The translations under genes and the position numbers were made by a program. Source: Chelativorans sp. AA-79 (GTDB taxonomy: Bacteria; Pseudomonadota; Alphaproteobacteria; Rhizobiales; Rhizobiaceae). From it: a stretch of 64,000 nucleotides of DNA. The stretch is from NCBI RefSeq assembly GCF_029457495.1, contig NZ_CP120361.1, positions 2,682,001 to 2,746,000 of the forward strand, given 5' to 3'. The number at the start of each line of letters is the position of its first letter. Position 1 is the first letter of the stretch. Below are positions 34,990 through 43,930 of the stretch, in pieces. The notes below the pieces were generated by a model. It saw nothing but the letters and a program-made list of their open reading frames with translations. It had not been told where the DNA came from and searched no databases.

Positions 34990-35117
34990 AGTGACGGCCG
35001 ATACCATTGAGATGTTTCTTGTGAACGCGCACCATATCGCGAGCATCAGGTAGCCGCGCCTTCGCAACGCGCAACGGCACCGTGTCCACCCGATCGCCCT
35101 CAGCCGCAACCGACAAT

Positions 35118-35801
35118 CTACCCCTGCTCTTTGTCCAACTCGCCTTTCTCCTTCGCCTCGCTCACTTTGGCGATGGCGTCGGCCAGCGCTTCCGGCGGCT
35201 GGGCGCCCATGAGCGCGTAGCGGCCTTCGAGCAGGAAGCAGGGGACGCCGGTGACGCCCATGCGCCGCGCGGTTTCGATCTCCGTCGCGACCTCGTCCCC
35301 GTCTGCAGGGGAGGGAAGCAGCGTCTCGACCAGGGACGCATCCATTCCCGCATCCCGCGCGGCGTCGATCAGCACGGCGTGATCGCCGATGTTCCGCCCC
35401 TCCTCGAAATAAAGACGGAAGAGGCGCTCCACGAGGATGTTTTGCACGGTTTGGCCCGCCGTTGCCGCCCAGCGGATCACGCGATGCGCATCGAGCGTGT
35501 TGGGGGCAACCTTGATGGCCTCGAAATCGTAGGAAATGCCGACGGCTGCCCCCATCTCGCGCAGGCGGTCGTGCGCGGCCTCGAGGCGCTCCAGACTGCC
35601 GAATTTCTTCAGCATGTAATCCTGTCGGTCGAGGCCCCCGCGCGGGATCGCCGGATCGAGCTGGTAGGGACGCCAGCGGACCGTCACGTCGATGTCATCG
35701 ACGTTCGCCATGGCCGCCTGCAGATTGCGCATGCCCAGAAAGCACCATGGGCACACGACGTCGGAGACGACGTCGACGCTGAGATTCGCCTTTTCCGTCA
35801 T
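35118..35801 (-). CDS. DsbA-family oxidoreductase, FrnE-like (cytoplasmic)
   Basis: The 227-residue protein has the FrnE/2-hydroxychromene isomerase-type DsbA domain. The redox motif CPWC is in SDVVCPWCFLG, the insertion has RPYQLDPAIPRGG, and the cis-Pro loop is GVTGVPCFLLEGRYALMGAQP. No signal peptide is present, so it acts in the cytoplasm. FrnE of Deinococcus is linked to oxidative-stress resistance; a role here is inference. The ATG at 35801 has AGGA at good spacing, and upstream in-frame codons to 35828 overlap the preceding gene. It lies eight bases after the binding-protein gene and is translated from the same transcript. Confidence 0.88.
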   Translation of the reverse strand: MTEKANLSVDVVSDVVCPWCFLGMRNLQAAMANVDDIDVTVRWRPYQLDPAIPRGGLDRQDYMLKKFGSLERLEAAHDRLREMGAAVGISYDFEAIKVAPNTLDAHRVIRWAATAGQTVQNILVERLFRLYFEEGRNIGDHAVLIDAARDAGMDASLVETLLPSPADGDEVATEIETARRMGVTGVPCFLLEGRYALMGAQPPEALADAIAKVSEAKEKGELDKEQG

Positions 35802-35809
35802 GAAGAATC

Positions 35810-37648
35810 CTATTGCGGTTTTAGCCACCAGGCGGAGAGGTCGTAGCCGTTGAGCGGCGAGACTTCCGGATGCTGCAAATGGTTCCAGTAGGCGATCCAG
35901 ACCTTGGTGTTGTGCTGCGTGGGGATCACATAGGCGCCGGAGATGAGAAGCCGGTCGAGCGCGCGGACGGCAGCCACATAGGCCTCTTTGTCGCGCGCGT
36001 TGAGCATGGTGTCGATCATGGCGTCAACGGCGGGATCGGCCACGCCGGCGAGGTTGAAGGAGCCCTCCGCCTTCGCTGCTTCCGAACCCCAGCGATAGAT
36101 CTGCTCGATTCCCGGCGACAGCGTGCCGGAAAAGCCAACCGAGGAGATCAGCATGTCGAAGTCATAGGTCTGCTTACGCTGCTGGATCTGCGCATCGTCC
36201 AGCATGCGCAGCGATACCTGGATGCCGAGGCGGGCAAGCGTTCTCTGGAAGACGGCTGCAAGGCGCTCCTGCTCGGCGGAGACGATGAGGATCTCGAAGG
36301 TGAAGGGATTGCCTTGCGGGTCCTTGAGCACGCGTCCATCGATCTCGTAGCCCGCTTCCTTCAGCAGGTTCAGCGCTTCGTGCATCGTGTCGCGGTCAAT
36401 CTCCTCGGTTCCGTCCGCTTTCGCGCCGTAGGTGCCGTTCATGACCTCCGGCTGCACCTTGTCCTGATAGGGCGCGAGGAGCGCCTTCTCCTCTTCGGTC
36501 GCCGGCGAACCGAGGGCCGAAAGCTCCGAGCCCTGCCAGTAGCTCAGCGTGCGGTGATACTGGCCGTTGTAGACATTCTTGTTCACCCAGCCGAAGTCGT
36601 AGAGCATGGAAAGCGCGCGGCGCACGCGCGGGTCAGCGAACTTCTCACGCCGCGTGTTGAAGAAGAAGCCGCTGACCGCCGGCGGGATTTTCACATCGAA
36701 GGATTCGACGATCACGTCGCCGCTCTCGGCGGCGGGGAAGTTGAAATCCCGGGCGATGCTGTTCGGGTCGAGGCCGGTGTAGTCCGAGCCCGCATAAACG
36801 GAGCAGAGTCCTTTCTTGAAAGCCTCGAACTGCGCGTTTCCATTGAGAAAATACTCGATCGTGATTTGATCGTAGTTCTGGAAGCCCCGCATGGAGGGTA
36901 TGTCCGCACCCCAGTAGCTGGGGTTGCGCTTGAAGACGATCCGCTGCCCCGGCGCGACCTGGTCGATGACATAGGGGCCGCTGCCGATGACGGGCTTCAG
37001 GGTGGTCTGGTCGAAGGTCTCCTGATCGAACGCGTGGGCGGGAATGACGGGCGTCAGCGCCACCACCAACGGGAATTCCCGGTCCGACTGCTCGTTGAAG
37101 GTGAAGCGGACGCTGTGCGCGCCGGTCTTCTCGATCTTCTCGATCCTGGCCATGCGGCTCGAATAGGGCGGGCGGCCCTTCTGCGCGAATGTCTCGTAGG
37201 TGAAGATGACGTCCTCGGGCGTCACCGGCTCGCCGTCCGACCACTTCGCGTTCGGGTTGAGGTGGAACTCCGCAAAGGTCCGGTCCTCGTCCATCTCGAC
37301 CGATTCGGCGAGCAGCCCGTAGAGCGAGAAGGGCTCGGAGCCGTTGCGGCGCATCAGGGGCTCGAAGACGAAATTGCCGAAGATGGTGTCGACCACGCCG
37401 CGCGCGGTGGTGCGCATGCTCTTCAGGATGAACGGGTTGAGATTGTCGAAATTGCCCACCACGCAATAGGTGATCTCGCCGCCCTTGGGCGCTTCCGGAT
37501 TGGCATAGGGGAAATGCGTGAAATCGGCAGGAAGCGCCGGCTCGCCGTTCATGGCGATTCCGTAGACCGGGCCGTCCTGCGCCTGCGCGGACGTCACAAG
37601 GATGACGGCCGCGGCCACGGCTGGAATAAGGGAATGGCTGAAATGCAT
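35810..37648 (-). CDS. ABC transporter substrate-binding protein, family 5 (YejA-like)
   Basis: The 612-residue periplasmic protein has a signal peptide (HFSHSLIPAVAAAVILVTSAQAQ). It then has a family 5 extracellular solute-binding fold (peptide, nickel and related ligands). It resembles the YejA-type subgroup in YGIAMNGEPALPADFTHFPYANPEAPKGG, YVIDQVAPGQRIVFKRNPSYWG and FFFNTRREKFADPRVRRALSMLYDF. Permease and ATPase genes are absent here, so it is an orphan or serves a transporter encoded elsewhere. Longer in-frame starts up to 37747 lack a signal peptide at the front. The FrnE-like gene follows directly. Confidence 0.9.
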   Translation of the reverse strand: MHFSHSLIPAVAAAVILVTSAQAQDGPVYGIAMNGEPALPADFTHFPYANPEAPKGGEITYCVVGNFDNLNPFILKSMRTTARGVVDTIFGNFVFEPLMRRNGSEPFSLYGLLAESVEMDEDRTFAEFHLNPNAKWSDGEPVTPEDVIFTYETFAQKGRPPYSSRMARIEKIEKTGAHSVRFTFNEQSDREFPLVVALTPVIPAHAFDQETFDQTTLKPVIGSGPYVIDQVAPGQRIVFKRNPSYWGADIPSMRGFQNYDQITIEYFLNGNAQFEAFKKGLCSVYAGSDYTGLDPNSIARDFNFPAAESGDVIVESFDVKIPPAVSGFFFNTRREKFADPRVRRALSMLYDFGWVNKNVYNGQYHRTLSYWQGSELSALGSPATEEEKALLAPYQDKVQPEVMNGTYGAKADGTEEIDRDTMHEALNLLKEAGYEIDGRVLKDPQGNPFTFEILIVSAEQERLAAVFQRTLARLGIQVSLRMLDDAQIQQRKQTYDFDMLISSVGFSGTLSPGIEQIYRWGSEAAKAEGSFNLAGVADPAVDAMIDTMLNARDKEAYVAAVRALDRLLISGAYVIPTQHNTKVWIAYWNHLQHPEVSPLNGYDLSAWWLKPQ

Positions 37649-37871
37649 TAAAATCCTCGCGCGTTCAATGCTGACTCGCTTGGCGCGCATCCTTGCGCGG
37701 CCGGTATCGCTTGTCCATCGCCACCGGGGCACTCCGTCACATCGCACGCCGAGATGGCGGCATTATGGGATGAGATTGTGGAGAAGTGGGATTTTGGCCA
37801 CTGGATTCGCGCGAGAAGGCGTTGTAACACGCGCGCAAGCCTTGCTGTCGCCGCATTCGGCCAACAGTAGG

Positions 37872-37896
37872 AGCCCAAGGGCAGCTGCCCTGGGCT
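37872..37896 (+). promoter_or_regulatory. hairpin in the leader of the ialB-like gene
   Basis: AGGGCAGCTGCCCT (37878-37891) is a perfect 14-bp palindrome, flanked by AGCCC and GGGCT that extend the stem with one bulged A. It ends about eight bases before the AGAGGA ribosome site, so it may affect translation or be an operator. Confidence 0.5.
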
Positions 37897-37919
37897 TGGA
37901 TTCGAGAGGAATGGGAAGA

Positions 37920-38540
37920 ATGATGAGCCTCAGAGCGAAAGCATACGGCTTGGCCGCGATGGTCGGCGTGCTGGTTGGTGCCGGCTATGCCAATACGGCG
38001 CTTGCGCAGCAGCAGGAGCCGCCGCAGGGCTGGTTCAAGGCCTGTACCAAGCAGGAAGACATCGACGTCTGCAACGTGCAGTTCCTGCTGCGCGCCGACA
38101 GCGGTCAGCTTCTGACCAGCATCAACCTGATCGAGGTCAAGGGCAAGGTGAACCGCCGGGTGTTGCAGATCGCTGTTCCGACCGGCCGCCTTATCCCGCC
38201 GGGCGTGGGACTGCAGATCGACGGCGGCTCGACCCAGAAGATCGATTACGCCATCTGCGTGCCGGACCGCTGCGTGGCCGAGGCCCAGCTCACGGACCAG
38301 ATCGTGGCATCGTTCAAGAAGGGCTCGGAACTGACGCTCACCTCGGTCAATTTCCAGAACCAGCCGAACCCGATGAAGGTGACGCTGCAGGGCTTCACCA
38401 ATGCGTTCGACGGTGAGCCGCTGCAGCAGGCGGATTTGGACGAGCGCCAGAAGAAGCTCGAGGAGTTCGTCAGCAAGAACAACCAGGAATTTGCCGAGAA
38501 GCTGAAGCAGGCGCAGGAACAGGCCAAGCAGGCTCAGTGA
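37920..38540 (+). CDS. invasion-associated locus B (IalB) family protein, secreted
   Basis: The 206-residue protein has a signal peptide (cleavage near ALA, about residue 25) and the IalB domain: GWFKACTKQEDIDVCNVQFLLRADSGQLLTSINLIEV, then IDYAICVPDRCVAEAQL with paired cysteines likely to form disulfides. A C-terminal Gln/Lys-rich helix (about 170-206) is typical of rhizobial members. IalB in Bartonella is linked to red-cell invasion; homologues are widespread in free-living Rhizobiales, where the role is unknown, so no virulence claim follows. Starts at 37911, 37920 and 37923 are all in frame; I chose 37920 for spacing from AGAGGA at 37905-37910. Confidence 0.88.
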   Translation: MMSLRAKAYGLAAMVGVLVGAGYANTALAQQQEPPQGWFKACTKQEDIDVCNVQFLLRADSGQLLTSINLIEVKGKVNRRVLQIAVPTGRLIPPGVGLQIDGGSTQKIDYAICVPDRCVAEAQLTDQIVASFKKGSELTLTSVNFQNQPNPMKVTLQGFTNAFDGEPLQQADLDERQKKLEEFVSKNNQEFAEKLKQAQEQAKQAQ

Positions 38541-38553
38541 CCTGGCAGGTGCC

Positions 38554-38597
38554 GCCAAACGAGAACAGGGCCCGTTCGGGCCCTGTTCTCGTTTGGC
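38554..38597. terminator. long bidirectional terminator hairpin between ialB-like gene and hspQ
   Basis: Bases 38554-38574 and 38577-38597 are perfectly complementary (about 20 bp, tetraloop GTTC), with the core ACAGGGCCCG. The hairpin lies between convergent genes, 13 bases after one stop and 15 before the other. The outer stem (CCAAACGAG/CTCGTTTGG) is AT-richer, and a short T-run is built into its 3' arm. Confidence 0.8.
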
Positions 38598-38612
38598 CCT
38601 TGGGGTATCGGA

Positions 38613-38945
38613 TCAGTGATTGTGGCGCAGCCGCGGCGTGTATTTGCCGTCGGACGTCTGGATGAAAAGTTCCGAAAGCTGCGGATGGCGCACTGGCTCG
38701 CCGGACTCGTCTTCGAGCAGGTTCTGTTCGGAGACGTAGGCCACGTATTCCGTCTCCTCGTTTTCGGCGAGGAGATGGTAGAAGGGCTGGTCCTTCGACG
38801 GCCGAACTTCGGCGGGAATGGCCTGATACCACTCCTCGCTGTTGTTGAATTCCGGATCGATGTCGAAGATGACCCCCCGGAAGGGAAAAAGCCGATGGCG
38901 GACCACCTGGCCTATCGAGAATTTTGCCGTTTTAATTTTCTGCAT
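38613..38945 (-). CDS. hspQ: heat shock protein HspQ
   Basis: HspQ (YccV/hemimethylated-DNA-binding family) is a small cytoplasmic protein that in enterics acts as a specificity factor and substrate for Lon protease. The 110-residue protein shows KFSIGQVVRHRLFPFRGVIFDIDPEF, YQAIPAEVRP, QPFYHLLAENEE and YVSEQNL, all family hallmarks. It lies 92 bases downstream of the UbiH-family gene on the same strand, possibly in one transcript. A strong convergent terminator ends it. The ribosome site is weak (AAGG about a dozen bases upstream). Confidence 0.93.
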   Translation of the reverse strand: MQKIKTAKFSIGQVVRHRLFPFRGVIFDIDPEFNNSEEWYQAIPAEVRPSKDQPFYHLLAENEETEYVAYVSEQNLLEDESGEPVRHPQLSELFIQTSDGKYTPRLRHNH

Positions 38946-39037
38946 TGCACAAAGCCTTTCCCCTTATTTGGCGTAGCTTTGGCCGCAATTCAATCCCGAC
39001 CTGTGGAGAGGCGTCTCCTCCTTCTGGCCGGGCAAGA

Positions 39038-40231
39038 TCAGGCACCGCGCAGAATGCTCGGCAGAATGGCTGCGAAACCGCTACCCGGGCGCATTCCCTC
39101 GCGCATGAAGAAACCCCGCAGGCCGGAGGCGCTGCCGAGCAGGCTCAGGCCCGCGCTCCTCAATAGCTGGGCCGGGAGCAGGTCCGAAAGAAGCGAGGCG
39201 TTGACCAGATTGACGGCGCCGGACCGCGCCAGGATATCCGGGCGACGGCGCGCATCATAGCGCAGGAGGGCCGCCGTCGAGCCCGGGTCTGCCATATGCG
39301 TGCGCACCACCTCCGCAAGGTCCATCACGTCGCGCAGCCCGAGATTGAGCCCTTGCGCCGTGATCGGCGGAAAGACATGGGCGGCCTCGCCGACAAGCGC
39401 GATGCGCCGCGCGGCAAAGCGCATCGGCAGAGCCGAGACGAGCGGGAAGACCTGGCGGCCGGGCTCCACCGTCACCTTGCCCAGAAAGGACTGTTGACGC
39501 TCTTCCAGGCGTTCCGACAGCGCGGCGTCGTCGAGCGCCATCAGTTCCTCCGCCTGCCACGGGCGCATCACCCAGACCAGGCTCGAGCGGAGGCCGTCCG
39601 GCAGCGGCACCTGGGTGCAAGGGCCGTGCTCCGTGTGGAACTCGGTCGAGGCGAAGCCGTGATGCCTGGCATGGGCGAAGTTGAGCACCAGCGCGCTCTG
39701 GTGCAGATCGCGGCGCCGGATCGTGATGCCGGCGGCGCCCCTGGCGGGAGAATTGCGTCCGTCGGCGGCGACGGCCAGAGCGGCGCGGATGATCGTTCCG
39801 TCGGCAAGTTCCGCTTCGACGTGGTTGGCGGCGGGGCGCCATGCATGCACGATCTGCTCTTGCCAGGTGATGTTTCCGTTTTCACGAACCTTTTCGGCAA
39901 GCGCGGCATTCAATTCGGCATTTGGAATGTTGAGGCCGAACGATTCCTCACCGATTTCCGCCGCCCGGAAGGTGACCGCCGGACTACGGATGAGCCGGTT
40001 CGTCGCGTCAATGATGCGCATGGCGGCAAGGGGTGCCGCAACCTCCTTGAGGGTCTCGCCGAGGCCGAACCCATCCAGGAATGCGACGGCGGGCCGCATC
40101 AGCGCGCTCGTGCGCCGGTCCGTGGAGGAGGGCGGCGGGCCCGCGAGCACCACATCGCGGCCAAGCTCGGCCAGTGCCATGGCGGCAGTCAGGCCGGCGG
40201 GCCCGGTGCCCGCGACGAGTATCGTGTCCAT
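39038..40231 (-). CDS. UbiH/UbiF/COQ6 family FAD-dependent monooxygenase
   Basis: The 397-residue flavoprotein has the N-terminal FAD motif AGTGPAGLTAAMALAELG, the mid-chain DG motif in AVAADGRNSPARG, and the second FAD motif LVGEAAHVFPPITAQGLNLGLRD. This pattern is that of ubiquinone-ring hydroxylases. In alphaproteobacteria one such enzyme (UbiL) may serve several positions, so the exact step cannot be assigned. The ATG at 40231 has AGGAAG just upstream; the reading frame stays open far beyond (to 41173), but that stretch lies antisense to the pcs gene. hspQ follows. Confidence 0.88.
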   Translation of the reverse strand: MDTILVAGTGPAGLTAAMALAELGRDVVLAGPPPSSTDRRTSALMRPAVAFLDGFGLGETLKEVAAPLAAMRIIDATNRLIRSPAVTFRAAEIGEESFGLNIPNAELNAALAEKVRENGNITWQEQIVHAWRPAANHVEAELADGTIIRAALAVAADGRNSPARGAAGITIRRRDLHQSALVLNFAHARHHGFASTEFHTEHGPCTQVPLPDGLRSSLVWVMRPWQAEELMALDDAALSERLEERQQSFLGKVTVEPGRQVFPLVSALPMRFAARRIALVGEAAHVFPPITAQGLNLGLRDVMDLAEVVRTHMADPGSTAALLRYDARRRPDILARSGAVNLVNASLLSDLLPAQLLRSAGLSLLGSASGLRGFFMREGMRPGSGFAAILPSILRGA

Positions 40232-40546
40232 TTTCACTTCCTGCACCTGGCTTGGCCTCATGCGCGTTCGATAGCACAGGAGATATAGCAGGCGATTGAG
40301 GCCGATCAACGCAGGGGACCGCAGTGGCCGCAAGGAGGGCATGAACGGATCGGGCCAGCGCGCTGTTTTCCACATGCTTTGCCGGTTTATGCTGCGCGCC
40401 GTCTCGGGAGCGTGTAAGGGAAGAGCATACCGGCGCCGGAGGAAAGGAATGGCAGCGACCAGGCGGGCTAGATGCGGGCGAGGGGCCGGGTGGCCGAACA
40501 CAGCCGCTTCTGTTTTTACGCGTATTCCGGTGCGAGGCCTGGTGTG
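40232..40546. other. divergent intergenic region, ubiH-family gene / pcs
   Basis: These 315 bases carry no credible gene. Weak plus-strand promoter-like hexamers (TTTTCC then TATGCT, 16-base spacer, near 40370-40396) could drive pcs. No hairpin or repeat stands out. Confidence 0.4.
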
Positions 40547-41275
40547 ATGGCGCCGATGAGGAAGAAAAAGGTCACCGCGCCGCAAGCCAAGGCCTTTTCG
40601 GTCCATCTTCTCACCGCGTCGGGATCGTTCCTCGCCTTCCTGTCGCTGGTTGCGGCAAGCGAGGAACGATGGACGGCGATGTTCTGGTGGCTGGGGCTGG
40701 CGCTCCTCGTCGACGGGATCGACGGGCCGATCGCGCGCAAGCTGCAGGTCAAGGACGTACTGCCGACATGGTCCGGCGACATGCTGGACAACATCATCGA
40801 CTACGTGACCTATGTGCTGATCCCCGCCTTCGCGCTTTACCAGAGCGGCTTCATGGGGGAGGGATTTTCCTTTCTGTCGGCAGCGATCATCGTGGTCTCG
40901 AGCGCGATCTATTATGCCGATACGGGGATGAAGACGGAGGAGAACTTCTTCAAGGGTTTTCCCGTCGTGTGGAACATGGTCGTCTTCACCCTCTTCGTCA
41001 TCGAGCCGGGCGAATATGTCTCCCTCGGCGTGGTCGTGATCTCGGCTTTCCTGACCTTCATGCCCCTCCACTTTCTCCATCCCGTCCGCGTGAAGCGGCT
41101 GCGGCCTTTGAATCTTGGCGTTTTCTTGGCCTGGTGCTTCTTCGGCGCCGTAGCCTTGCTGCAGGAGATGCAAGCGCAGACCTGGGTCAGGGCGGGAATT
41201 GGGGTGACCGGCCTCTATCTCTACTGTATCGGCGCCGTGATGCAGGCGATGCCGCTTGGAAGGAAGGGAGTTTGA
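40547..41275 (+). CDS. pcs: phosphatidylcholine synthase
   Basis: Pcs condenses CDP-diacylglycerol with choline to make phosphatidylcholine in the inner membrane. This pathway is typical of rhizobia, Brucella and other host-associated alphaproteobacteria. The 242-residue polytopic protein has the CDP-alcohol phosphotransferase signature DGPIAR, then G-DML-D-NII-D. The spacer is 12 residues, longer than the general family and as known for Pcs. Several hydrophobic helices follow. The ATG at 40547 has GAGG about ten bases upstream; ATG 40556 is an alternative. The quinone reductase gene starts two bases after the stop, suggesting one transcript. Confidence 0.93.
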   Translation: MAPMRKKKVTAPQAKAFSVHLLTASGSFLAFLSLVAASEERWTAMFWWLGLALLVDGIDGPIARKLQVKDVLPTWSGDMLDNIIDYVTYVLIPAFALYQSGFMGEGFSFLSAAIIVVSSAIYYADTGMKTEENFFKGFPVVWNMVVFTLFVIEPGEYVSLGVVVISAFLTFMPLHFLHPVRVKRLRPLNLGVFLAWCFFGAVALLQEMQAQTWVRAGIGVTGLYLYCIGAVMQAMPLGRKGV

Positions 41276-41277
41276 CC

Positions 41278-42252
41278 GTGGCCAAAGCGATCCGTTTGCA
41301 TGAGACCGGCGGGCCCGAGGTTCTGCGGCTCGAGAATATCGACCCTGGGAAGCCTCGGCCCGGCCAGGTCCTCGTCGCGCAGAAGGCCATCGGCCTCAAC
41401 TTCATCGACATTTACCACCGAACGGGCCTTTACCCCGTCGAGAAACCCTTTACGCCGGGCAGCGAGGCGGCCGGCGTGGTGCTGGAAACAGGCGAGGGCG
41501 TGGAGGAGTTCAAGCCCGGCGACCGCGTCGCCTATTGTGTCGCCGGTGGCGGGGCCTATGCCGAACAGCGGCTGATTGCGGCCGACCGGCTGGTGCGGGT
41601 ACCCGATGCCGTTTCGGACGAGCAGGCCGGCAGCATGATGCTGAAGGGGCTGACCGCCTGGTATCTTCTGCGCCGCACTTTTCCCGTAAAGGCCGGCGAC
41701 ACCGTCCTTTACCATGCTGCCGCCGGCGGCGTGGGCCTGATCCTCGGACAATGGGCCAAGCATCTCGGCGCGACGGTGATCGGCACCGCCGGCTCGCTGG
41801 AGAAGGTGGAACTTGCCCGCGCACATGGCTTCGACCATGTGATCGACTACACGAAGGACGATTTCGTAGCCGCCGTGAGAGAACTGACCAAGGGCCGCAT
41901 GTGCGACGTGGTCTACGATTCCGTCGGCAAGGACACGTTCCCGGGCTCGCTCGATTGCCTGAGGCCGCTAGGCATGTTTGTGAGCTTCGGCCAATCTTCC
42001 GGCGTGGTGCCGCCCTTCAGCATCAATCTCCTGGCGCAGAAGGGCTCGCTCTTCGCCACGCGGCCGACAGTCTTTACCTACATTGCCGCGCGGAAGGACT
42101 TGGAGGAGGGCGCCCGCGAGCTTTTCTCCGTGGTCGGGTCCGGTGCGGTGAAGGTGCTGGTCAACCAGCACTATCCGCTCGCCGATGCAGGCAGGGCGCA
42201 GGAGGAACTGGAGGCGCGCAGGACCACCGGCACCACCGTGCTTGTTCCTTGA
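41278..42252 (+). CDS. qor: quinone oxidoreductase / zinc-independent MDR family (Qor-like)
   Basis: The 324-residue cytosolic protein is a medium-chain dehydrogenase/reductase of the NADPH:quinone reductase type. The NADPH-binding motif is AAAGGVGLILGQWAKHLGA, and the substrate domain has GLNFIDIYHRTGLYP and TPGSEAAGVV. The zinc ligands of alcohol dehydrogenases are missing, as expected for Qor. Likely activity is one-electron reduction of quinones or reduction of enone-type compounds. The GTG at 41278 has AAGGGAG seven bases upstream; a TTG at 41272 overlaps the pcs stop. Its substrate and any link to phosphatidylcholine synthesis are unknown. Confidence 0.92.
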   Translation: MAKAIRLHETGGPEVLRLENIDPGKPRPGQVLVAQKAIGLNFIDIYHRTGLYPVEKPFTPGSEAAGVVLETGEGVEEFKPGDRVAYCVAGGGAYAEQRLIAADRLVRVPDAVSDEQAGSMMLKGLTAWYLLRRTFPVKAGDTVLYHAAAGGVGLILGQWAKHLGATVIGTAGSLEKVELARAHGFDHVIDYTKDDFVAAVRELTKGRMCDVVYDSVGKDTFPGSLDCLRPLGMFVSFGQSSGVVPPFSINLLAQKGSLFATRPTVFTYIAARKDLEEGARELFSVVGSGAVKVLVNQHYPLADAGRAQEELEARRTTGTTVLVP

Positions 42253-42361
42253 TATGCCCTGCGGAATGCTTGAAGCTGTTTCAACCGAGTGGAAGCTATT
42301 GCGTGGGGAAGAAGCGCGCCTACGATGGCTGCGGGAACAAAAAGAATGAATGGGAGGTGTT

Positions 42362-43930
42362 GTGCCGGCAACACTTGAGCACCGCGTCGTGCCGCTTCTG
42401 GAGGCCCGTGGCCTTACGAAGACTTTCGGCTCCCTTGTCGCCTGCGACCATATCGACCTGACGATCGGCCGCGGCGAGATCCACGCGCTGCTCGGCGAGA
42501 ACGGCGCGGGGAAGTCGACGCTCGTCAAGATGCTCTTCGGCGCGCTGGAGCCTGCGGACGGTGCAATCTTCTGGAAGGGACGGCAGGTGGCGATCGTCAG
42601 TCCGCGGGCGGCGCGGCGCATCGGCATCGGCATGGTGTTCCAGCATTTTTCTCTGTTCGACGCGCTGACGGCCGCCGAAAATATCATGCTGTCGCTGGAT
42701 GATCCGGCGCCCCCCGGCGCGGTCACGGCGCGCGCCCGCGACCTTTCGCAAGCCTACGGGCTGCCCATCGATCCGAAGGCCCATGTGGGCGACCTCTCGG
42801 TGGGCGAGCGCCAGCGCATCGAGATCATCCGCTGCCTTCTGCAGAACCCCGAACTCATCATTCTCGATGAGCCGACCTCGGTGCTGACGCCGCAGGAAGC
42901 TGACAAGCTGTTCGCGACACTGGAGAAACTCAGGGCCGAAGGGCGTTCGATCCTTTATATCTCGCACCGGCTCGAGGAAGTGAAACGCATCTGCGACCGC
43001 GCGACCGTGCTGCGCCAGGGCAGAGTGGTCGCCGAGTGCGATCCGCGCAAGGAGACCGCCTCATCGCTCGCCCGCATGATGGTGGGGGACGAAGTCAAAC
43101 CCGTGACACGCGACAAGCCCGCCGCCCACCGCGAGGCGCTCCTCGAAATCCGCGATCTCGACCGCCGGGCGAGTCATCCCTTTGCCCTCCCGCTCTCCAA
43201 CCTCAATCTCACCGTCCATGCGGGCGAGATCCTCGGGGTGGCTGGCGTCGCGGGCAATGGGCAGGGTGAGTTCTTCGAAGCGGTTTCGGGCGAGGCCTTG
43301 CAGGACAGGGCGGACGCGGTACGCATCCGCGGGAAGGATGCGGGCCGGCTGGACATTTCCGGGCGCCGACTGTTGGGCGCGGCTTTCGTGCCCGAGGAGC
43401 GGCTGGGCCATGCCGCCGCACCGGCCATGACCTTGTCGCAGAACCTCCTCCTTTCGCGCTTCCGCACCGACGCGCGTGCGTTCCTCTCCCGCCTGGGCGT
43501 CATCCGCAGCGGTCTCGTCGCCAGGGCTTCCAAGCGCATCTGCGAAGCGATGGACGTGCGCAAGAGCGGCGAGGACCCGGAAGCCTCGGCCCTTTCAGGC
43601 GGAAACCTGCAGAAATTCGTGATCGGCCGCGAACTCGACCGGCAACCGCTGGTTCTCGTCGTCAACCAGCCCACCTGGGGTGTCGATGCTGGTGCCGCTG
43701 CGCGGATCCGCCAGGCGCTCATCGATCTCGCCGGGAGCGGCTCGGCGGTGCTCGTCATCAGCCAGGACCTCGATGAGCTGTTCGAGATCTGCGACGGGAT
43801 TGCGGTGATGCACGGCGGAAGACTCTCTATGCCGGTGCCCATCGCCGAGGCCACATATGAAAAGATCGGCCTGCTGATGGGCGGTGCCGAGCCCGGCCAG
43901 GCCCCGATGCCCACGGCGGAGGCCGTATGA
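42362..43930 (+). CDS. BMP-type sugar/nucleoside ABC importer, ATP-binding protein (two NBDs)
   Basis: The 522-residue protein carries two fused ABC domains. The first (about 12-245) is canonical: Walker A GENGAGKST, Q-loop FQHFSLF, signature LSVGERQR and Walker B LIILDEPTS. The second (about 255-500) is degenerate: Walker A is replaced by AGVAGNGQGE and Walker B reads LVLVVNQPTWGVD, while the signature LSGGNLQK is good. This one-active-plus-one-degenerate layout is usual for RbsA/YufO-type importers. The GTG at 42362 follows GGGAGG at ideal spacing; ATG 42350 would overlap that ribosome site. Two permeases and the binding protein follow in one operon. Confidence 0.93.
   Translation: MPATLEHRVVPLLEARGLTKTFGSLVACDHIDLTIGRGEIHALLGENGAGKSTLVKMLFGALEPADGAIFWKGRQVAIVSPRAARRIGIGMVFQHFSLFDALTAAENIMLSLDDPAPPGAVTARARDLSQAYGLPIDPKAHVGDLSVGERQRIEIIRCLLQNPELIILDEPTSVLTPQEADKLFATLEKLRAEGRSILYISHRLEEVKRICDRATVLRQGRVVAECDPRKETASSLARMMVGDEVKPVTRDKPAAHREALLEIRDLDRRASHPFALPLSNLNLTVHAGEILGVAGVAGNGQGEFFEAVSGEALQDRADAVRIRGKDAGRLDISGRRLLGAAFVPEERLGHAAAPAMTLSQNLLLSRFRTDARAFLSRLGVIRSGLVARASKRICEAMDVRKSGEDPEASALSGGNLQKFVIGRELDRQPLVLVVNQPTWGVDAGAAARIRQALIDLAGSGSAVLVISQDLDELFEICDGIAVMHGGRLSMPVPIAEATYEKIGLLMGGAEPGQAPMPTAEAV

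Noticed and set aside
35870..37651. 593-codon open frame on the plus strand
   Set aside because: Shadow of the binding-protein gene, which has a signal peptide and family motifs on the other strand.
40296..40547. Possible small gene or tRNA between the UbiH-family gene and pcs
   Set aside because: The reading frame is Arg-rich and lacks a ribosome site; GGTGGCCGA near 40490 resembles a tRNA D-arm, but no cloverleaf can be completed.
40260..41173. N-terminal extension of the UbiH-family gene
   Set aside because: The open frame runs upstream of 40231, but it is antisense to pcs and has no family resemblance; the FAD motif begins at 40231.
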